Shown in pieces: positions 42,392 to 51,128 of a DNA stretch of 53,908 nucleotides. Position numbers and translations under genes: made by a program. How positions within the stretch are numbered: position 1 is the first letter of the stretch; the number at the start of each line of letters is the position of its first letter. This stretch comes from Priestia endophytica DSM 13796. Lineage in GTDB: Bacteria > Bacillota > Bacilli > Bacillales > Bacillaceae_H. The notes below the pieces were generated by a model, which made no database searches, was not told where the DNA came from, and was given only the letters and a program-made list of their open reading frames with translations. The stretch spans positions 1-53,908 of the forward strand of contig NZ_FOXX01000015.1 in NCBI RefSeq assembly GCF_900115845.1. The letters run 5' to 3'.

Positions 42392-43077
42392 TGTTCTGGC
42401 AAAGACTTCAAAAATCTCAGCTCCTTTTCAGTAAAAGGGTTAAAAATTTCATTAGAAATGGCAAGAGAAGTTGGAGAGAATTTATCTTCTATAATTGTTC
42501 TACTTATAAGGTCTTGTATATTAGAATACAGCTGTCTGGCTTGTGAGGAAGAAGGAGAAAGATCTTTTGCTGCTAGGTATTTTAGTTCTGTATAAAGAGT
42601 AAAGTACTGCTGATCAAGCTTTTTTCTTTCTTCTTCTGTAAAGCTTTGGATGAAAAGCTCACTCTGACTATGTTTCTCTCTTTCATTCCAAAGTAAAGAA
42701 TATAGAACAAAACAAAATAAGCGAAGATCAATATTCTGATGATTGGATGTTACTGTTTTAATATGATACAAGGCAGAAATTGTTTTCTCAATTGAATTTC
42801 GTTCCTCTTTAAGGTGAGCTAGTTTAGAATCAATTGCTATATGCAAGGTTTCTTGTTCAACAGAGCTCTTATCTAATAGACTTTTAATTTCTTTTAAGGA
42901 AAAGCCTATTAATTTTAAAGATTGAATCTGCTGTAAACGCATGACATCTTCTTTTTGATAGAGCCGATGTCCGCCTTCCTTATAATGGCGTGGATTAAGA
43001 AGACCAATCTTATCATAGTAGCGTAATGTTCGAATAGTTACCTCTGTTTTAGCTGCAAGTTCCCCAATTGTTAACAT
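42373..43077 (-). CDS. MerR family transcriptional regulator
   Basis: A 234-residue MerR protein. The N terminus TIGELAAKTEVTIRTLRYYD forms the winged helix (residues 1-70, with GGHRLYQKEDVMRL), followed by a long coiled-coil dimer helix (about 80-120) and a larger C-terminal ligand domain with no metal-binding cysteines, so a drug- or metabolite-responsive type is likely. AAGGTGATAAAG precedes ATG 43077; an upstream in-frame start at 43116 lacks this site. The DUF4870-like gene ends 14 bp upstream, so they share an operon. Confidence 0.87.
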   Translation of the reverse strand: MLTIGELAAKTEVTIRTLRYYDKIGLLNPRHYKEGGHRLYQKEDVMRLQQIQSLKLIGFSLKEIKSLLDKSSVEQETLHIAIDSKLAHLKEERNSIEKTISALYHIKTVTSNHQNIDLRLFCFVLYSLLWNEREKHSQSELFIQSFTEEERKKLDQQYFTLYTELKYLAAKDLSPSSSQARQLYSNIQDLISRTIIEDKFSPTSLAISNEIFNPFTEKELRFLKSLPEHQTDQS

Positions 43078-43091
43078 CTTTATCACCTTCT

Positions 43092-43409
43092 TTACTTTAA
43101 ATATGGAAGAGCCCAATACTTGTAAGGTTTATGAATTAATATGGAAATCATGGCATTTAAAATAAAAAATGATTCAATTATGAGAATGATATATGAAAAT
43201 GACTTAAATGAAGAGGGAAGAATATAGCTAACTAAAAATAATGGGAAAATAGTTAGGTGGAAGTTTAAAGCTTTACGACTTGTTTCTCTATAAAAAGCCT
43301 TCTTTTTTCTAGAGGCAAGAAACATAATAAGTGGTGGAATAAACCCTAAAATAAGGGAAGTTCCAAGCATTAATTGTACCATGACTTTTTCTTTTCTTCT
43401 TACGTTCAT
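43092..43409 (-). CDS. DUF4870-like small membrane protein
   Basis: A 105-residue protein with three spans (about 12-30, 48-66 and 70-92) and, between the first two, the segment SRKKKAFYRETSRKALNFHL. This matches the DUF4870 (Tic20-like) pattern, whose role is unknown. AAGGATG precedes ATG 43409. It is the first gene of a unit with the MerR regulator, which suggests that the regulator controls it. Confidence 0.7.
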   Translation of the reverse strand: MNVRRKEKVMVQLMLGTSLILGFIPPLIMFLASRKKKAFYRETSRKALNFHLTIFPLFLVSYILPSSFKSFSYIILIIESFFILNAMISILIHKPYKYWALPYLK

Positions 43410-43553
43410 TGTTTTTCATCCTTTCTTCTCTTTTATTATTGAGTGTAAAGGGTGACGTAAGGGAAGGTTCAAGACGCTATTTTGTTGAATCACTTTTAAA
43501 GGGCACTGTATAGTAAAAGAAGAAACAATAATGGGAATAGGGGAGGAGAAAAT

Positions 43554-44522
43554 ATGGGGGAATATAAAATTGTTGTCACACGAAAAATTCCTGATGAATC
43601 GTTAGACATTATGAAAAAGTATGGAGAATTATATATATGGCCTGAAGAAGAAATAGCAATGCCTTACGAACGATTAAAAGAAGAAGTCTGTAATGCTCAT
43701 GCTCTTTATACAAATGTAGGAGATAAGATTGATCGCGAGCTTTTAGAAAGTGCGCCGCATTTGAAAGTGATAAGCACAATGGCTGTTGGTTTTGATAACA
43801 TTGATATGGAATATGCTAGAGAACGAGGAATTGCTGTTGGTCATACGCCTTCTGTTTTGAATGAAACAACCGCAGACTTAGCCTTTACATTACTTATGGC
43901 AGCAGGTCGGCGCATTGTTGAGGGAGCAGACTATATAAAAGAAGAAAAGTGGAAAAGCTGGGGACCGATGCTGTTAACAGGACAAGACATTTATGGAGCG
44001 AGACTTGGTATCATTGGTATGGGAAGAATTGGTGAAGGTGTTGCCCGTCGAGCTCTTGGATTTAATATGGATGTTGTGTATTATAACCGAAATCAAAAGC
44101 CTCATATTGAAGAGGAAATAGGTATTACATACTGCGAGCTTACAGATCTTCTTCAAACGTCCGACTTCATTGTATTGCTAGCTCCAGGCTCTGAAGAAAC
44201 AAGACATATGATAGGTACAGAGCAGTTTCAGTTAATGAAAAAAAGTGCTGTGTTTATTAATGTTTCGCGTGGAACGAACGTAGATGAACAAGCCTTGTAT
44301 AAGGCATTAAAAGAAGGGGGAATTTGGGCTGCTGGCCTCGACGTATTTGAAGAGGAGCCTATTTCTGCTTCTCATCCGCTTCTTTCTCTTCCTAATGTAA
44401 CAGCAGTGCCTCACATTGGCAGTGCGAGTATTGCAACTCGCAAGAAAATGGCTATGATGGCTGCAGAAAATTTAGTTGCTGGAATACAAGGGGAGAAACT
44501 ACCGTTTGAAGTTCAAGCATAG
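43554..44522 (+). CDS. D-2-hydroxyacid dehydrogenase (glyoxylate/hydroxypyruvate reductase type)
   Basis: A 322-residue NAD(P)-dependent dehydrogenase. The nucleotide fold has GIIGMGRIGEGVARRA (about 150-165). The active-site residues are Arg in NVSRGTNVDE, Glu in GLDVFEEEP and His in VPHIGSAS. The sequence fits glyoxylate/hydroxypyruvate reductases, which reduce glyoxylate or hydroxypyruvate, but family members vary in substrate. GGGGAGGAG precedes ATG 43554. Monocistronic, ending in a terminator. Confidence 0.88.
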   Translation: MGEYKIVVTRKIPDESLDIMKKYGELYIWPEEEIAMPYERLKEEVCNAHALYTNVGDKIDRELLESAPHLKVISTMAVGFDNIDMEYARERGIAVGHTPSVLNETTADLAFTLLMAAGRRIVEGADYIKEEKWKSWGPMLLTGQDIYGARLGIIGMGRIGEGVARRALGFNMDVVYYNRNQKPHIEEEIGITYCELTDLLQTSDFIVLLAPGSEETRHMIGTEQFQLMKKSAVFINVSRGTNVDEQALYKALKEGGIWAAGLDVFEEEPISASHPLLSLPNVTAVPHIGSASIATRKKMAMMAAENLVAGIQGEKLPFEVQA

Positions 44523-44528
44523 AAATAG

Positions 44529-44558
44529 AAACATGCTCAAACATTTGAGCATGTTTTT
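44529..44558. terminator. Terminator between the dehydrogenase and GNAT genes
   Basis: AAACATGCTCAAA (44529-44541) pairs perfectly with TTTGAGCATGTTT (44544-44556), followed by T. It serves the dehydrogenase and may act on the convergent GNAT transcript. Confidence 0.9.
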
Positions 44559-45345
44559 ATTTTCTCGCAAAAACCGTATAAGTTTTAGGCGTGTGAAACC
44601 CAAGCTTTTTAGCGAGGTGGTTAGAGTTTTCATTGTTAAGATCACAATCCCAACGAGGCGTGAGTTTCTGTTTTAAACAGTGCTTAATGAAGGAATGAGC
44701 CACTTTAGTTGCTAGCCCTTTTCCTTGATGTTGCGGAGATGTTGAAATATCTATTTCAGCAAATTTTCCTCCACGAAAAATAGTCGTACAAGTGCTTAAA
44801 ATATTTTGATGATGATCAACTACACAATATCCAAAACCGTTATGCAAGAAGTTATGAACAGATCCCCAATACTCCTTATAGTAGGCTTCATGGAACTCCT
44901 TGTGCTCTCTGATGTAGTAGTAATTTATTTCTTTAATGGAAGAAGAGGAAGGGCAAAAAGGAAAATCCAAACTATACGCACAAGGGTCAAAGTCAAAAGA
45001 GCATCGCTGTATTTCTTTACAATGACCTCCGATTGTATCGCGTATTTTTTGATCTGAAATTTTGTTGGGAGAAAAGAAAGTAAGCCGATTTACTTTATCC
45101 TTGGCTTTTTGAGAGAGATAATCTTTAAACCACGAACAAAAAAGTGAATGATTTAAATCCCCATCCGCAAAATAAAGCCCTGAACGAGTTTTGAGTAAGA
45201 ACATATCAATTGTGGAACAACTACTAACAAAAATGTCTCCTTCTATGACACCGTGTGCAACAGCATAAGCAAATGTTGGTGAGAGAGGATTCTTATTTAA
45301 AAAGGGAATTATTTTTAAGAAATCTAACTTTGTTAATTTAAACAT
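44557..45345 (-). CDS. GNAT family N-acetyltransferase, large form
   Basis: A 262-residue protein. The C-terminal half is a GNAT domain: the beta-strand GKFAEIDISTSPQHQGKG and the acetyl-CoA loop QGKGLATKVAHSFI (about 200-213), then HLAKKLGFHTPKTY. The N-terminal 110 residues form a second, less conserved domain, as in the GNAT_acetyltr group of Bacillus. AGGAGG lies 9 bases before ATG 45345; the frame extends to 45429 without support. The substrate is unknown. Confidence 0.82.
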   Translation of the reverse strand: MFKLTKLDFLKIIPFLNKNPLSPTFAYAVAHGVIEGDIFVSSCSTIDMFLLKTRSGLYFADGDLNHSLFCSWFKDYLSQKAKDKVNRLTFFSPNKISDQKIRDTIGGHCKEIQRCSFDFDPCAYSLDFPFCPSSSSIKEINYYYIREHKEFHEAYYKEYWGSVHNFLHNGFGYCVVDHHQNILSTCTTIFRGGKFAEIDISTSPQHQGKGLATKVAHSFIKHCLKQKLTPRWDCDLNNENSNHLAKKLGFHTPKTYTVFARK

Positions 45346-45406
45346 AATTTTCCTCCTAAAAGATAGAATTTGAAGAAGATTATGTAGTTGAGAGCCATTA
45401 CAAAAG

Positions 45407-45431
45407 CTTTGTCTTCTTCTCTGCGACAAAG
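45407..45431 (+). promoter_or_regulatory. Dyad CTTTGTC-N11-GACAAAG, likely MtlR operator
   Basis: Seven-base perfect inverted repeats lie just upstream of a TTGTTG -35-like box (45445-45450). Known MtlR sites of Bacillus and Geobacillus have TTGNCA/TGNCAA half-sites upstream of the mtlA promoter, so position and sequence fit an activator site. Confidence 0.6.
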
Positions 45432-45451
45432 TTAGTTTTCTTCTTTGTTGA

Positions 45452-45466
45452 ATGAAAGCGATTCAT
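45452..45466 (+). promoter_or_regulatory. cre site in the mtlA promoter
   Basis: ATGAAAGCGATTCAT agrees with the degenerate cre consensus WTGNAANCGNWNNCW except at one position. It overlaps the promoter region, consistent with CcpA repression of mannitol genes when glucose is present. Confidence 0.6.
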
Positions 45467-45527
45467 ATCCTAACATTATAGCTGTAGTTATTATAAGTCT
45501 TAATACACAAAGAAAGGAAGAGAGCAC

Positions 45528-47432
45528 ATGGCTCAATCAAATATAAAAGTTGCTGTACAGAAGTTCGGTAACTTTCTAAGCTCAATGGTAATGCCGAATA
45601 TTGGTGCATTTATTGCTTGGGGGCTTATTACAGCACTATTTATTGAAAAGGGTTTCTTTCCGAATGAAAGCCTTGCCAAGTTAGTTGATCCAATGGTCAC
45701 GTATTTACTTCCTTTATTAATTGGATACACAGGAGGTAAGCTTGTTCACGAGCAGCGTGGAGGAGTTGTGGGAGCTATTGCAACAATGGGGGTTATTGTT
45801 GGTTCTGGTATCCCAATGTTTCTCGGTGCTATGATTATGGGACCGCTTGGCGGTTATGTTATTAAAAAGTTTGACCGTGCAATTGAAGGGAAAGTTAAAA
45901 CTGGTTTTGAAATGCTTGTTAATAACTTTTCAGCGGGGATTCTTGGTGGTATCTTAGCTATCTTAGCATTTCTAGGAGTTGGACCTGCTGTTGATACTTT
46001 TACAGGCTGGTTAATGGCTGGTGTAGACTGGATGGTTGCTCACGGTCTTTTACCATTAACAAGTATTCTTATTGAACCTGCAAAAGTATTGTTCTTGAAT
46101 AATGCAATTAACCATGGAATTCTCTCTCCAATTGGAGCTGAGCAAATTCGTACAGATGGCCAGTCTATTCTACTGCTTCTCGAAGCAAATCCAGGGCCTG
46201 GTTTAGGAATTCTCCTTGCTTATGCATTCTTTAGCAGAGGATTAGCAAAACAATCTGCACCAGGGGCAGCTATTATTCATTTCTTTGGTGGGATTCATGA
46301 AATCTATTTTCCTTACATCTTAATGCGTCCATTATTAATCGTTGCAGCTATTTTAGGAGGCATGAGTGGAGTATTCACCTTTGTATTACTTGGTGGAGGG
46401 TTACAAGCTATTGCATCTCCAGGAAGCATTTTAGCAATTCTTGCAGCAACACCAGGTGGCGCCTATATGGCAAACATTGCAGGTGTCCTTGTTGCTACTA
46501 TCGTTTCATTTGCAGTTGCATCACTAATTTTAAAAACTGGAAAAGAGAAAGCAGAAGACATTGAAGAAGCATCTAAAAAAATGCAGGAGATGAAAGGGAA
46601 AAAGAGCTCTGTAGCAAATACCCTTACAACCAACCAAGGAGCTATGCCAAACAACGTTCAAAAGATTGTTTTCGCATGTGATGCTGGTATGGGTTCTAGC
46701 GCAATGGGTGCTTCACTACTTCGCAAGAAAGTAAAAGAAGCAGGATTGTCTATTTCAGTTACAAACACAGCTATTAGCAATCTACCGAATGATGCCCAAA
46801 TTGTTATTACACAAGAAGAACTAACACCGCGTGCTCAAAATAAACTACCAGATGCTTATCACATCTCTGTTGATAATTTCTTATCAAGTCCAGAATATGA
46901 TAAGCTCATTGATAAGTTGAAAAATGATCATGATACACCAACTGAAGAGTTAGTGGAAGAAGTAGAAAAAGAAGCTGCTCCAGTTGAGCAGGATGATAGC
47001 TTATTAAGAAAAGAAAATGTGTTCTTGAATCAGGAATTTGCTAATAAGGAAGAGGCTATTCGATTTGCAGGACGTGTTTTAGTTGATAGCGGATATGTTG
47101 AAGAAAGTTACATTGAAGCTATGATTGAGCGTGACAATATGACATCTACTTTTATGGGTAATGATGTTGCTATTCCACATGGTACAGAGGAAGCGAAGAA
47201 AGCAGTATTAAAATCTGGTTTCACCGTTCTTCAAGTTCCACAAGGAGTGGACTTTGATGGCGAAAAGGTTCGCTTAATCTTTGGTATTGCTGGGAAAGAT
47301 GGAACTCACCTTGAAATTTTATCAGGGATAGCAATTACTTGCTCTGATATGGCAAACATCGAGAAAATGGTAAAAGCTGAAACAGCTGAAGAACTAATGG
47401 AGCTTTTAAACGGTGAAGGGACTTCAAGCTAA
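45528..47432 (+). CDS. mtlA: Mannitol-specific PTS enzyme IICBA
   Basis: This protein takes up mannitol and phosphorylates it to mannitol-1-phosphate. It has 634 residues with all three units fused. IIC is at about 1-340 (membrane, substrate motif GGIHEIYF at 254-261). IIB is at about 375-465, with phospho-Cys384 in FACDAGMGSS. IIA is at about 490-634, with phospho-His551 in IPHGTEE. B. subtilis splits IIA off as MtlF, so this is the full-length arrangement and explains the absence of mtlF here. AAAGGAAGAG precedes ATG 45528. A terminator follows, before mtlR. Confidence 0.97.
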   Translation: MAQSNIKVAVQKFGNFLSSMVMPNIGAFIAWGLITALFIEKGFFPNESLAKLVDPMVTYLLPLLIGYTGGKLVHEQRGGVVGAIATMGVIVGSGIPMFLGAMIMGPLGGYVIKKFDRAIEGKVKTGFEMLVNNFSAGILGGILAILAFLGVGPAVDTFTGWLMAGVDWMVAHGLLPLTSILIEPAKVLFLNNAINHGILSPIGAEQIRTDGQSILLLLEANPGPGLGILLAYAFFSRGLAKQSAPGAAIIHFFGGIHEIYFPYILMRPLLIVAAILGGMSGVFTFVLLGGGLQAIASPGSILAILAATPGGAYMANIAGVLVATIVSFAVASLILKTGKEKAEDIEEASKKMQEMKGKKSSVANTLTTNQGAMPNNVQKIVFACDAGMGSSAMGASLLRKKVKEAGLSISVTNTAISNLPNDAQIVITQEELTPRAQNKLPDAYHISVDNFLSSPEYDKLIDKLKNDHDTPTEELVEEVEKEAAPVEQDDSLLRKENVFLNQEFANKEEAIRFAGRVLVDSGYVEESYIEAMIERDNMTSTFMGNDVAIPHGTEEAKKAVLKSGFTVLQVPQGVDFDGEKVRLIFGIAGKDGTHLEILSGIAITCSDMANIEKMVKAETAEELMELLNGEGTSS

Positions 47433-47438
47433 TGTATA

Positions 47439-47470
47439 AAATAGAAAGGCATCTAGGTGCCTTTCTATTT
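47439..47470 (+). terminator. Terminator between mtlA and mtlR
   Basis: AAATAGAAAGGCA (47439-47451) pairs perfectly with TGCCTTTCTATTT (47458-47470). It would make mtlA the most expressed gene, with mtlR-mtlD read by read-through or from their own promoter. Confidence 0.88.
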
Positions 47471-47517
47471 ATGCATTTCTGTACTACATTTCACGTTATA
47501 AGAAATGAGCTGATATT

Positions 47518-49608
47518 TTGTTTATAACCTCAAGAGAAAAGGAAATTATTGAGCTGATTATTAAAACATCAGGTAAACATACGCCATTTTCAATTGCAAC
47601 ATTTCTAAATGTTAGTGTAAGAACAGTTCATAGAGATTTGAGAGCTATTGAGAGAGTTCTGAAAAACTTTGATTTAACACTTGAACGAACAAGCGATAAT
47701 GGGCTAATGATTATTGGAAAGAATGAACGTGTTTTTAAATTAGTTCAAGCGTTAATGCACATTGAACCTGTTGATCAATCACCACAACAGCGCAAGTTAA
47801 TTTTGCTTTTATCTTTAATAAGAGGTGAAGAATCTCTTAAGCTTCAAGTGCTTTCGCGAGAGCTAGGGGTAAGTACGACAACTTTATCTTCTTATCTAGA
47901 TGAATTAGCAGAATGGCTTAAAGATTTTAAAGTTACATTGTTAAGAAAACGAGGTGTAGGAGTTAGTCTCCATGGAAGTGAAGAAAGTAAGCGTAAAATG
48001 TTAGCCGCTTATTTGCTTATATACTTTGCTGAAGAATTGATTCAAGATTTATTTCATACTGAGAACCTTGGAAATGATAAAAAAGAAGTATTGCACTACC
48101 TTAAGGTTCCACATCTGATTAAAATAAAAGAAGCTGTTAATAGAACAATGCAGCTTAGCATTTCAAAACTTGCAGATAGTGATTATATTGGACTAATCGT
48201 TCATATTTGTATTGCGATACAAAGGACAAGTGACGGTTTTTTATTAGAAGAGGAATATGACAATTCAATCCGATTTTCACATGAATATAAACTGATTGAG
48301 GAGATTTGCTCAGATTTCATTCATAATCATCAAGAAGCATTAACTGAAAAGGATCTTTGCTTTTTAACTATTATTTTTAAAGGCTCCAAACTTCAAGAAG
48401 GCTATTATATTTACAATGACAGTATTATCCTTAGTAGCTTAATTAAAAAAATGATTGAAGAGGTTTCGGATCAGCTTCATGTAAATCTTGAAGATGATTT
48501 TTCACTTTTTCAAGGTTTGCTTGCTCATATGGAACCATCACTATTCAGAATTCAACAAAAGATGGCTTTGTTTAATCCTCTTACAGAAGATATTCGCAGG
48601 AAATATCCCGTTTTATTTATGGCTGTAAGGAATAGCCTTGAAAAACATTTTAAAGAAGTATCATTTCCTGATGACGAAGTAGCGTACTTAGTTCTCCATT
48701 TTGGCTCAGCACTTGTTCTGCGTGAAGAAGCAATAGCTTTGAAAGCTTTAATTGTTTGCCCAACAGGGATAGGTACATCTAAGATGCTTGCAAGTCGAGT
48801 GAAGAAAGAAGTCATTGAAATTCAGTCTGTTGAAATCTCATCTTTAATGGAGATTCAGAATCGAGATTTATCTCAGTATGATGTGATTATTTCAACTGTG
48901 CGACTTCCGTTCACAAATCTTGATTATATTTTAGTCACCCCTCTTCTAAATGATGATGATGTTTCATCAATTCATCAGTTTTTGCAAAATCATATCGGGG
49001 ACTTAACCAAAAATAAAAGCTATGCCACTATTCATTATGATGAAGCAAACTTTTCATCTCGTTTGAAAAAACCTTTTCGTAACGTATTAAAAGAGTTAGA
49101 AGATGTTTATAGGAGTATGGAAGCTATTCTTAATCATTTTACAGTACTCCATTTTAAATCACCCTTCTCTAATCATAAGGAAATTATAAAAAAGGTTGTT
49201 CAACAGCAAGAAGATAAAGGCCTGCTATCTCAGAAGAATGAAGTTGTAAAAAAGCTAAAAGAGAGAGAAGAAAAAGGTGGGCTTGGTATTCCTGAAACAG
49301 GAATGGCTCTTTTCCATACTAAACATTCTTCTATTGCTACTCTAAGCTTTCAAATTGCTCATCTTGAAGAGGCATGTACTGTTAAAGGGATGGATGGTAA
49401 AGACATGGAGGTATGGAACATGTTATTCATGTTAGCTCCAGAGAATTTAAGTACGCGTCAGCAAGAAATCTTAAGTCTTATTAGCACAACACTTATTGAG
49501 GATAAAGAAGCAATGATGATTTTTTCTTCATCGAATGAAAACATTATTCGTCAAAAGTTAGAAGAAACATTTTATGAATATCTCCAAAATAATTTAATAA
49601 AGGAATGA
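47518..49608 (+). CDS. mtlR: PTS-regulated transcriptional activator MtlR
   Basis: MtlR activates mannitol genes and is controlled by PTS phosphorylation. The 696-residue protein has two N-terminal helix-turn-helix parts (FSIATFLNVSVRTVHRD, and SRELGVSTTTLSSYLDEL), PRD1 (about 190-300, His229), PRD2 (about 305-405, His337 and His394), an EIIB-Gat-like domain (Cys414 in VCPTGIGTS) and an EIIA-like domain (His600 in GMALFHTKH). The position of the second PRD1 histidine of B. subtilis MtlR seems to read IIFKGS, without His. TTG 47518 is the only sensible start and has a weak ribosome site. It overlaps the ATG 9 bases ahead of the mtlD start. Confidence 0.94.
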   Translation: MFITSREKEIIELIIKTSGKHTPFSIATFLNVSVRTVHRDLRAIERVLKNFDLTLERTSDNGLMIIGKNERVFKLVQALMHIEPVDQSPQQRKLILLLSLIRGEESLKLQVLSRELGVSTTTLSSYLDELAEWLKDFKVTLLRKRGVGVSLHGSEESKRKMLAAYLLIYFAEELIQDLFHTENLGNDKKEVLHYLKVPHLIKIKEAVNRTMQLSISKLADSDYIGLIVHICIAIQRTSDGFLLEEEYDNSIRFSHEYKLIEEICSDFIHNHQEALTEKDLCFLTIIFKGSKLQEGYYIYNDSIILSSLIKKMIEEVSDQLHVNLEDDFSLFQGLLAHMEPSLFRIQQKMALFNPLTEDIRRKYPVLFMAVRNSLEKHFKEVSFPDDEVAYLVLHFGSALVLREEAIALKALIVCPTGIGTSKMLASRVKKEVIEIQSVEISSLMEIQNRDLSQYDVIISTVRLPFTNLDYILVTPLLNDDDVSSIHQFLQNHIGDLTKNKSYATIHYDEANFSSRLKKPFRNVLKELEDVYRSMEAILNHFTVLHFKSPFSNHKEIIKKVVQQQEDKGLLSQKNEVVKKLKEREEKGGLGIPETGMALFHTKHSSIATLSFQIAHLEEACTVKGMDGKDMEVWNMLFMLAPENLSTRQQEILSLISTTLIEDKEAMMIFSSSNENIIRQKLEETFYEYLQNNLIKE

Positions 49609-49613
49609 TAAAG

Positions 49614-50759
49614 ATGAAAAAGGCAGTTCACTTTGGTGCAGGAAATATTGGAAGAGGATTTATAGGTGCTTTATTTGCTCAATCAGGATACCATGTTACG
49701 TTTGTTGATATTGCCGAGCAAATTATTGAACAACTTAATAGGGATAAAAGTTATCAAGTAAAAACGGCTGCACAACCGCAGGAAGTTATCACAGTAGAGA
49801 ATGTTTCAGGTTTAAATAATCTTCAGCAAGAACAGGAAGTTATAGAAGAAATTAAAGAAGCAACATATATTACAACAGCAATAGGGCCAAATATCTTGCC
49901 ACGAATTGCTCCACTTATTGCAAAAGCTCTTGCTGAGCGAGTAAAGTCTAATGAGGAAAAAGTGTATGTTATTGCATGTGAAAATCAAATTTCAGCAACA
50001 GATATTCTGAAGGAGCATATTTTAAATGCACTAGAAAATGAGGAAAAAGAAGCTGTTATTCAAAAAGTAAGTTTCTTTAATTCAGCTGTTGATCGTATTG
50101 TACCTATCCAAACAGAGCAAGGTTCTTTAGATGTTTTAGTTGAACCGTACTATGAGTGGGTTGTAGAAACAAGCGAAGAGATCCCTCCTGTAGAAGGAAT
50201 GAAAATTGTCCCAGAGCTTGCTCCTTTCATTGAAAGAAAGCTGTTTACTGTTAATACAGGACATGCTGTCATTGCCTATCTAGGATATCTAAAAGGAAAA
50301 GAAACGATTCATGAGACATTACAAGACAGCACTATACATGAAGAAGTGAAGGCAACGTTACAAGAAACAGGGGCTTATCTAGTGAAAGCATATGGATTAG
50401 ATAAAGAAGATCATAGTGCATACATCGAGAAGATTATTGGTCGCTTTGAAAATCCATACCTTAATGATAGTGTAACAAGAGTAGGACGTTCTCCAATTCG
50501 TAAATTAGGTCCTCAAGATCGGTTAGTGCGACCTGCAGTTGAAGCAAAGAAAGCGGGTCTTTCTTATACCCATCTTGCTAAGGCTATCGCAGCTGCATTA
50601 CTCTTTGCTCCAAAAGAAGATGAAGAAGCAATGAAGTTGCAAAATCTGCTTAAGGAACAAGGGATTGTAGCAGTACTAGAACAAATTAGTGAACTTAATG
50701 AAGATGGCCCTATTATGAAAGAAATTGTACAGCATTATGAAAATTTGAAGGGTGAATAA
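49614..50759 (+). CDS. mtlD: Mannitol-1-phosphate 5-dehydrogenase MtlD
   Basis: MtlD oxidises mannitol-1-phosphate to fructose-6-phosphate with NAD+. The 381-residue protein starts with the dinucleotide motif HFGAGNIGRGFIG. It has the polyol dehydrogenase signatures FFNSAVDRIVP and FTVNTGHAVIAYLGY (containing the catalytic Lys-free His/Asn region typical of the family). ATG 49614 is preferred over ATG 49605 because AAGGA is 9 bases upstream, while 49605 touches it. It lies directly after mtlR and completes the mannitol pathway. Confidence 0.96.
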   Translation: MKKAVHFGAGNIGRGFIGALFAQSGYHVTFVDIAEQIIEQLNRDKSYQVKTAAQPQEVITVENVSGLNNLQQEQEVIEEIKEATYITTAIGPNILPRIAPLIAKALAERVKSNEEKVYVIACENQISATDILKEHILNALENEEKEAVIQKVSFFNSAVDRIVPIQTEQGSLDVLVEPYYEWVVETSEEIPPVEGMKIVPELAPFIERKLFTVNTGHAVIAYLGYLKGKETIHETLQDSTIHEEVKATLQETGAYLVKAYGLDKEDHSAYIEKIIGRFENPYLNDSVTRVGRSPIRKLGPQDRLVRPAVEAKKAGLSYTHLAKAIAAALLFAPKEDEEAMKLQNLLKEQGIVAVLEQISELNEDGPIMKEIVQHYENLKGE

Positions 50760-50796
50760 AAGAAGCTGGGGAATTAAATCCCCGGCTTCTTTTATA
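50756..50796 (+). terminator. Intrinsic terminator of the mtl cluster
   Basis: ATAAAAGAAGCTGGGGA (50756-50772) pairs with TCCCCGGCTTCTTTTAT (50779-50795), one wobble. The mtlD stop codon is in the stem. Confidence 0.93.
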
Positions 50797-51128
50797 TAAG
50801 TTTTCTTCCTTGCATAGGGAAGATTCTAACCACATATGATAAGAAAGATTTTAGAAATGAAATACATAGTTCTAAGCGTATTATAATAAAATTCATAGCA
50901 ATATATGTTATGATAAAAGACGGAATATATTAGTGCACCATACATTTATCTATTACAAATAGAAAGTCTTTCCCTAGCATAATTAGGTTAAGAAACGGGA
51001 AGAGGATAAGTGTACGCATACGTACATAATTTCACTTTATGAAATTTTAGTAAATAGAAAAGTTTATAAATGGTAAAGAGCTTTGCAAAACTAATATGTT
51101 AACAATTTAAAAAGAAAGGGAGACATTC
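50797..51128 (+). other. Promoter and leader region of the multidrug exporter gene
   Basis: No gene is visible in these 330 bp. TGTTATGAT (50906-50914) is an extended -10-like element, which would give a leader of about 200 bases. TGTACGCATACGTACA (51011-51026) is a dyad with six-base arms, a possible site for a repressor such as a TetR protein. AATTTCA and TGAAATT (51028-51046 region) form a smaller hairpin. Function assignments are inference. Confidence 0.45.
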
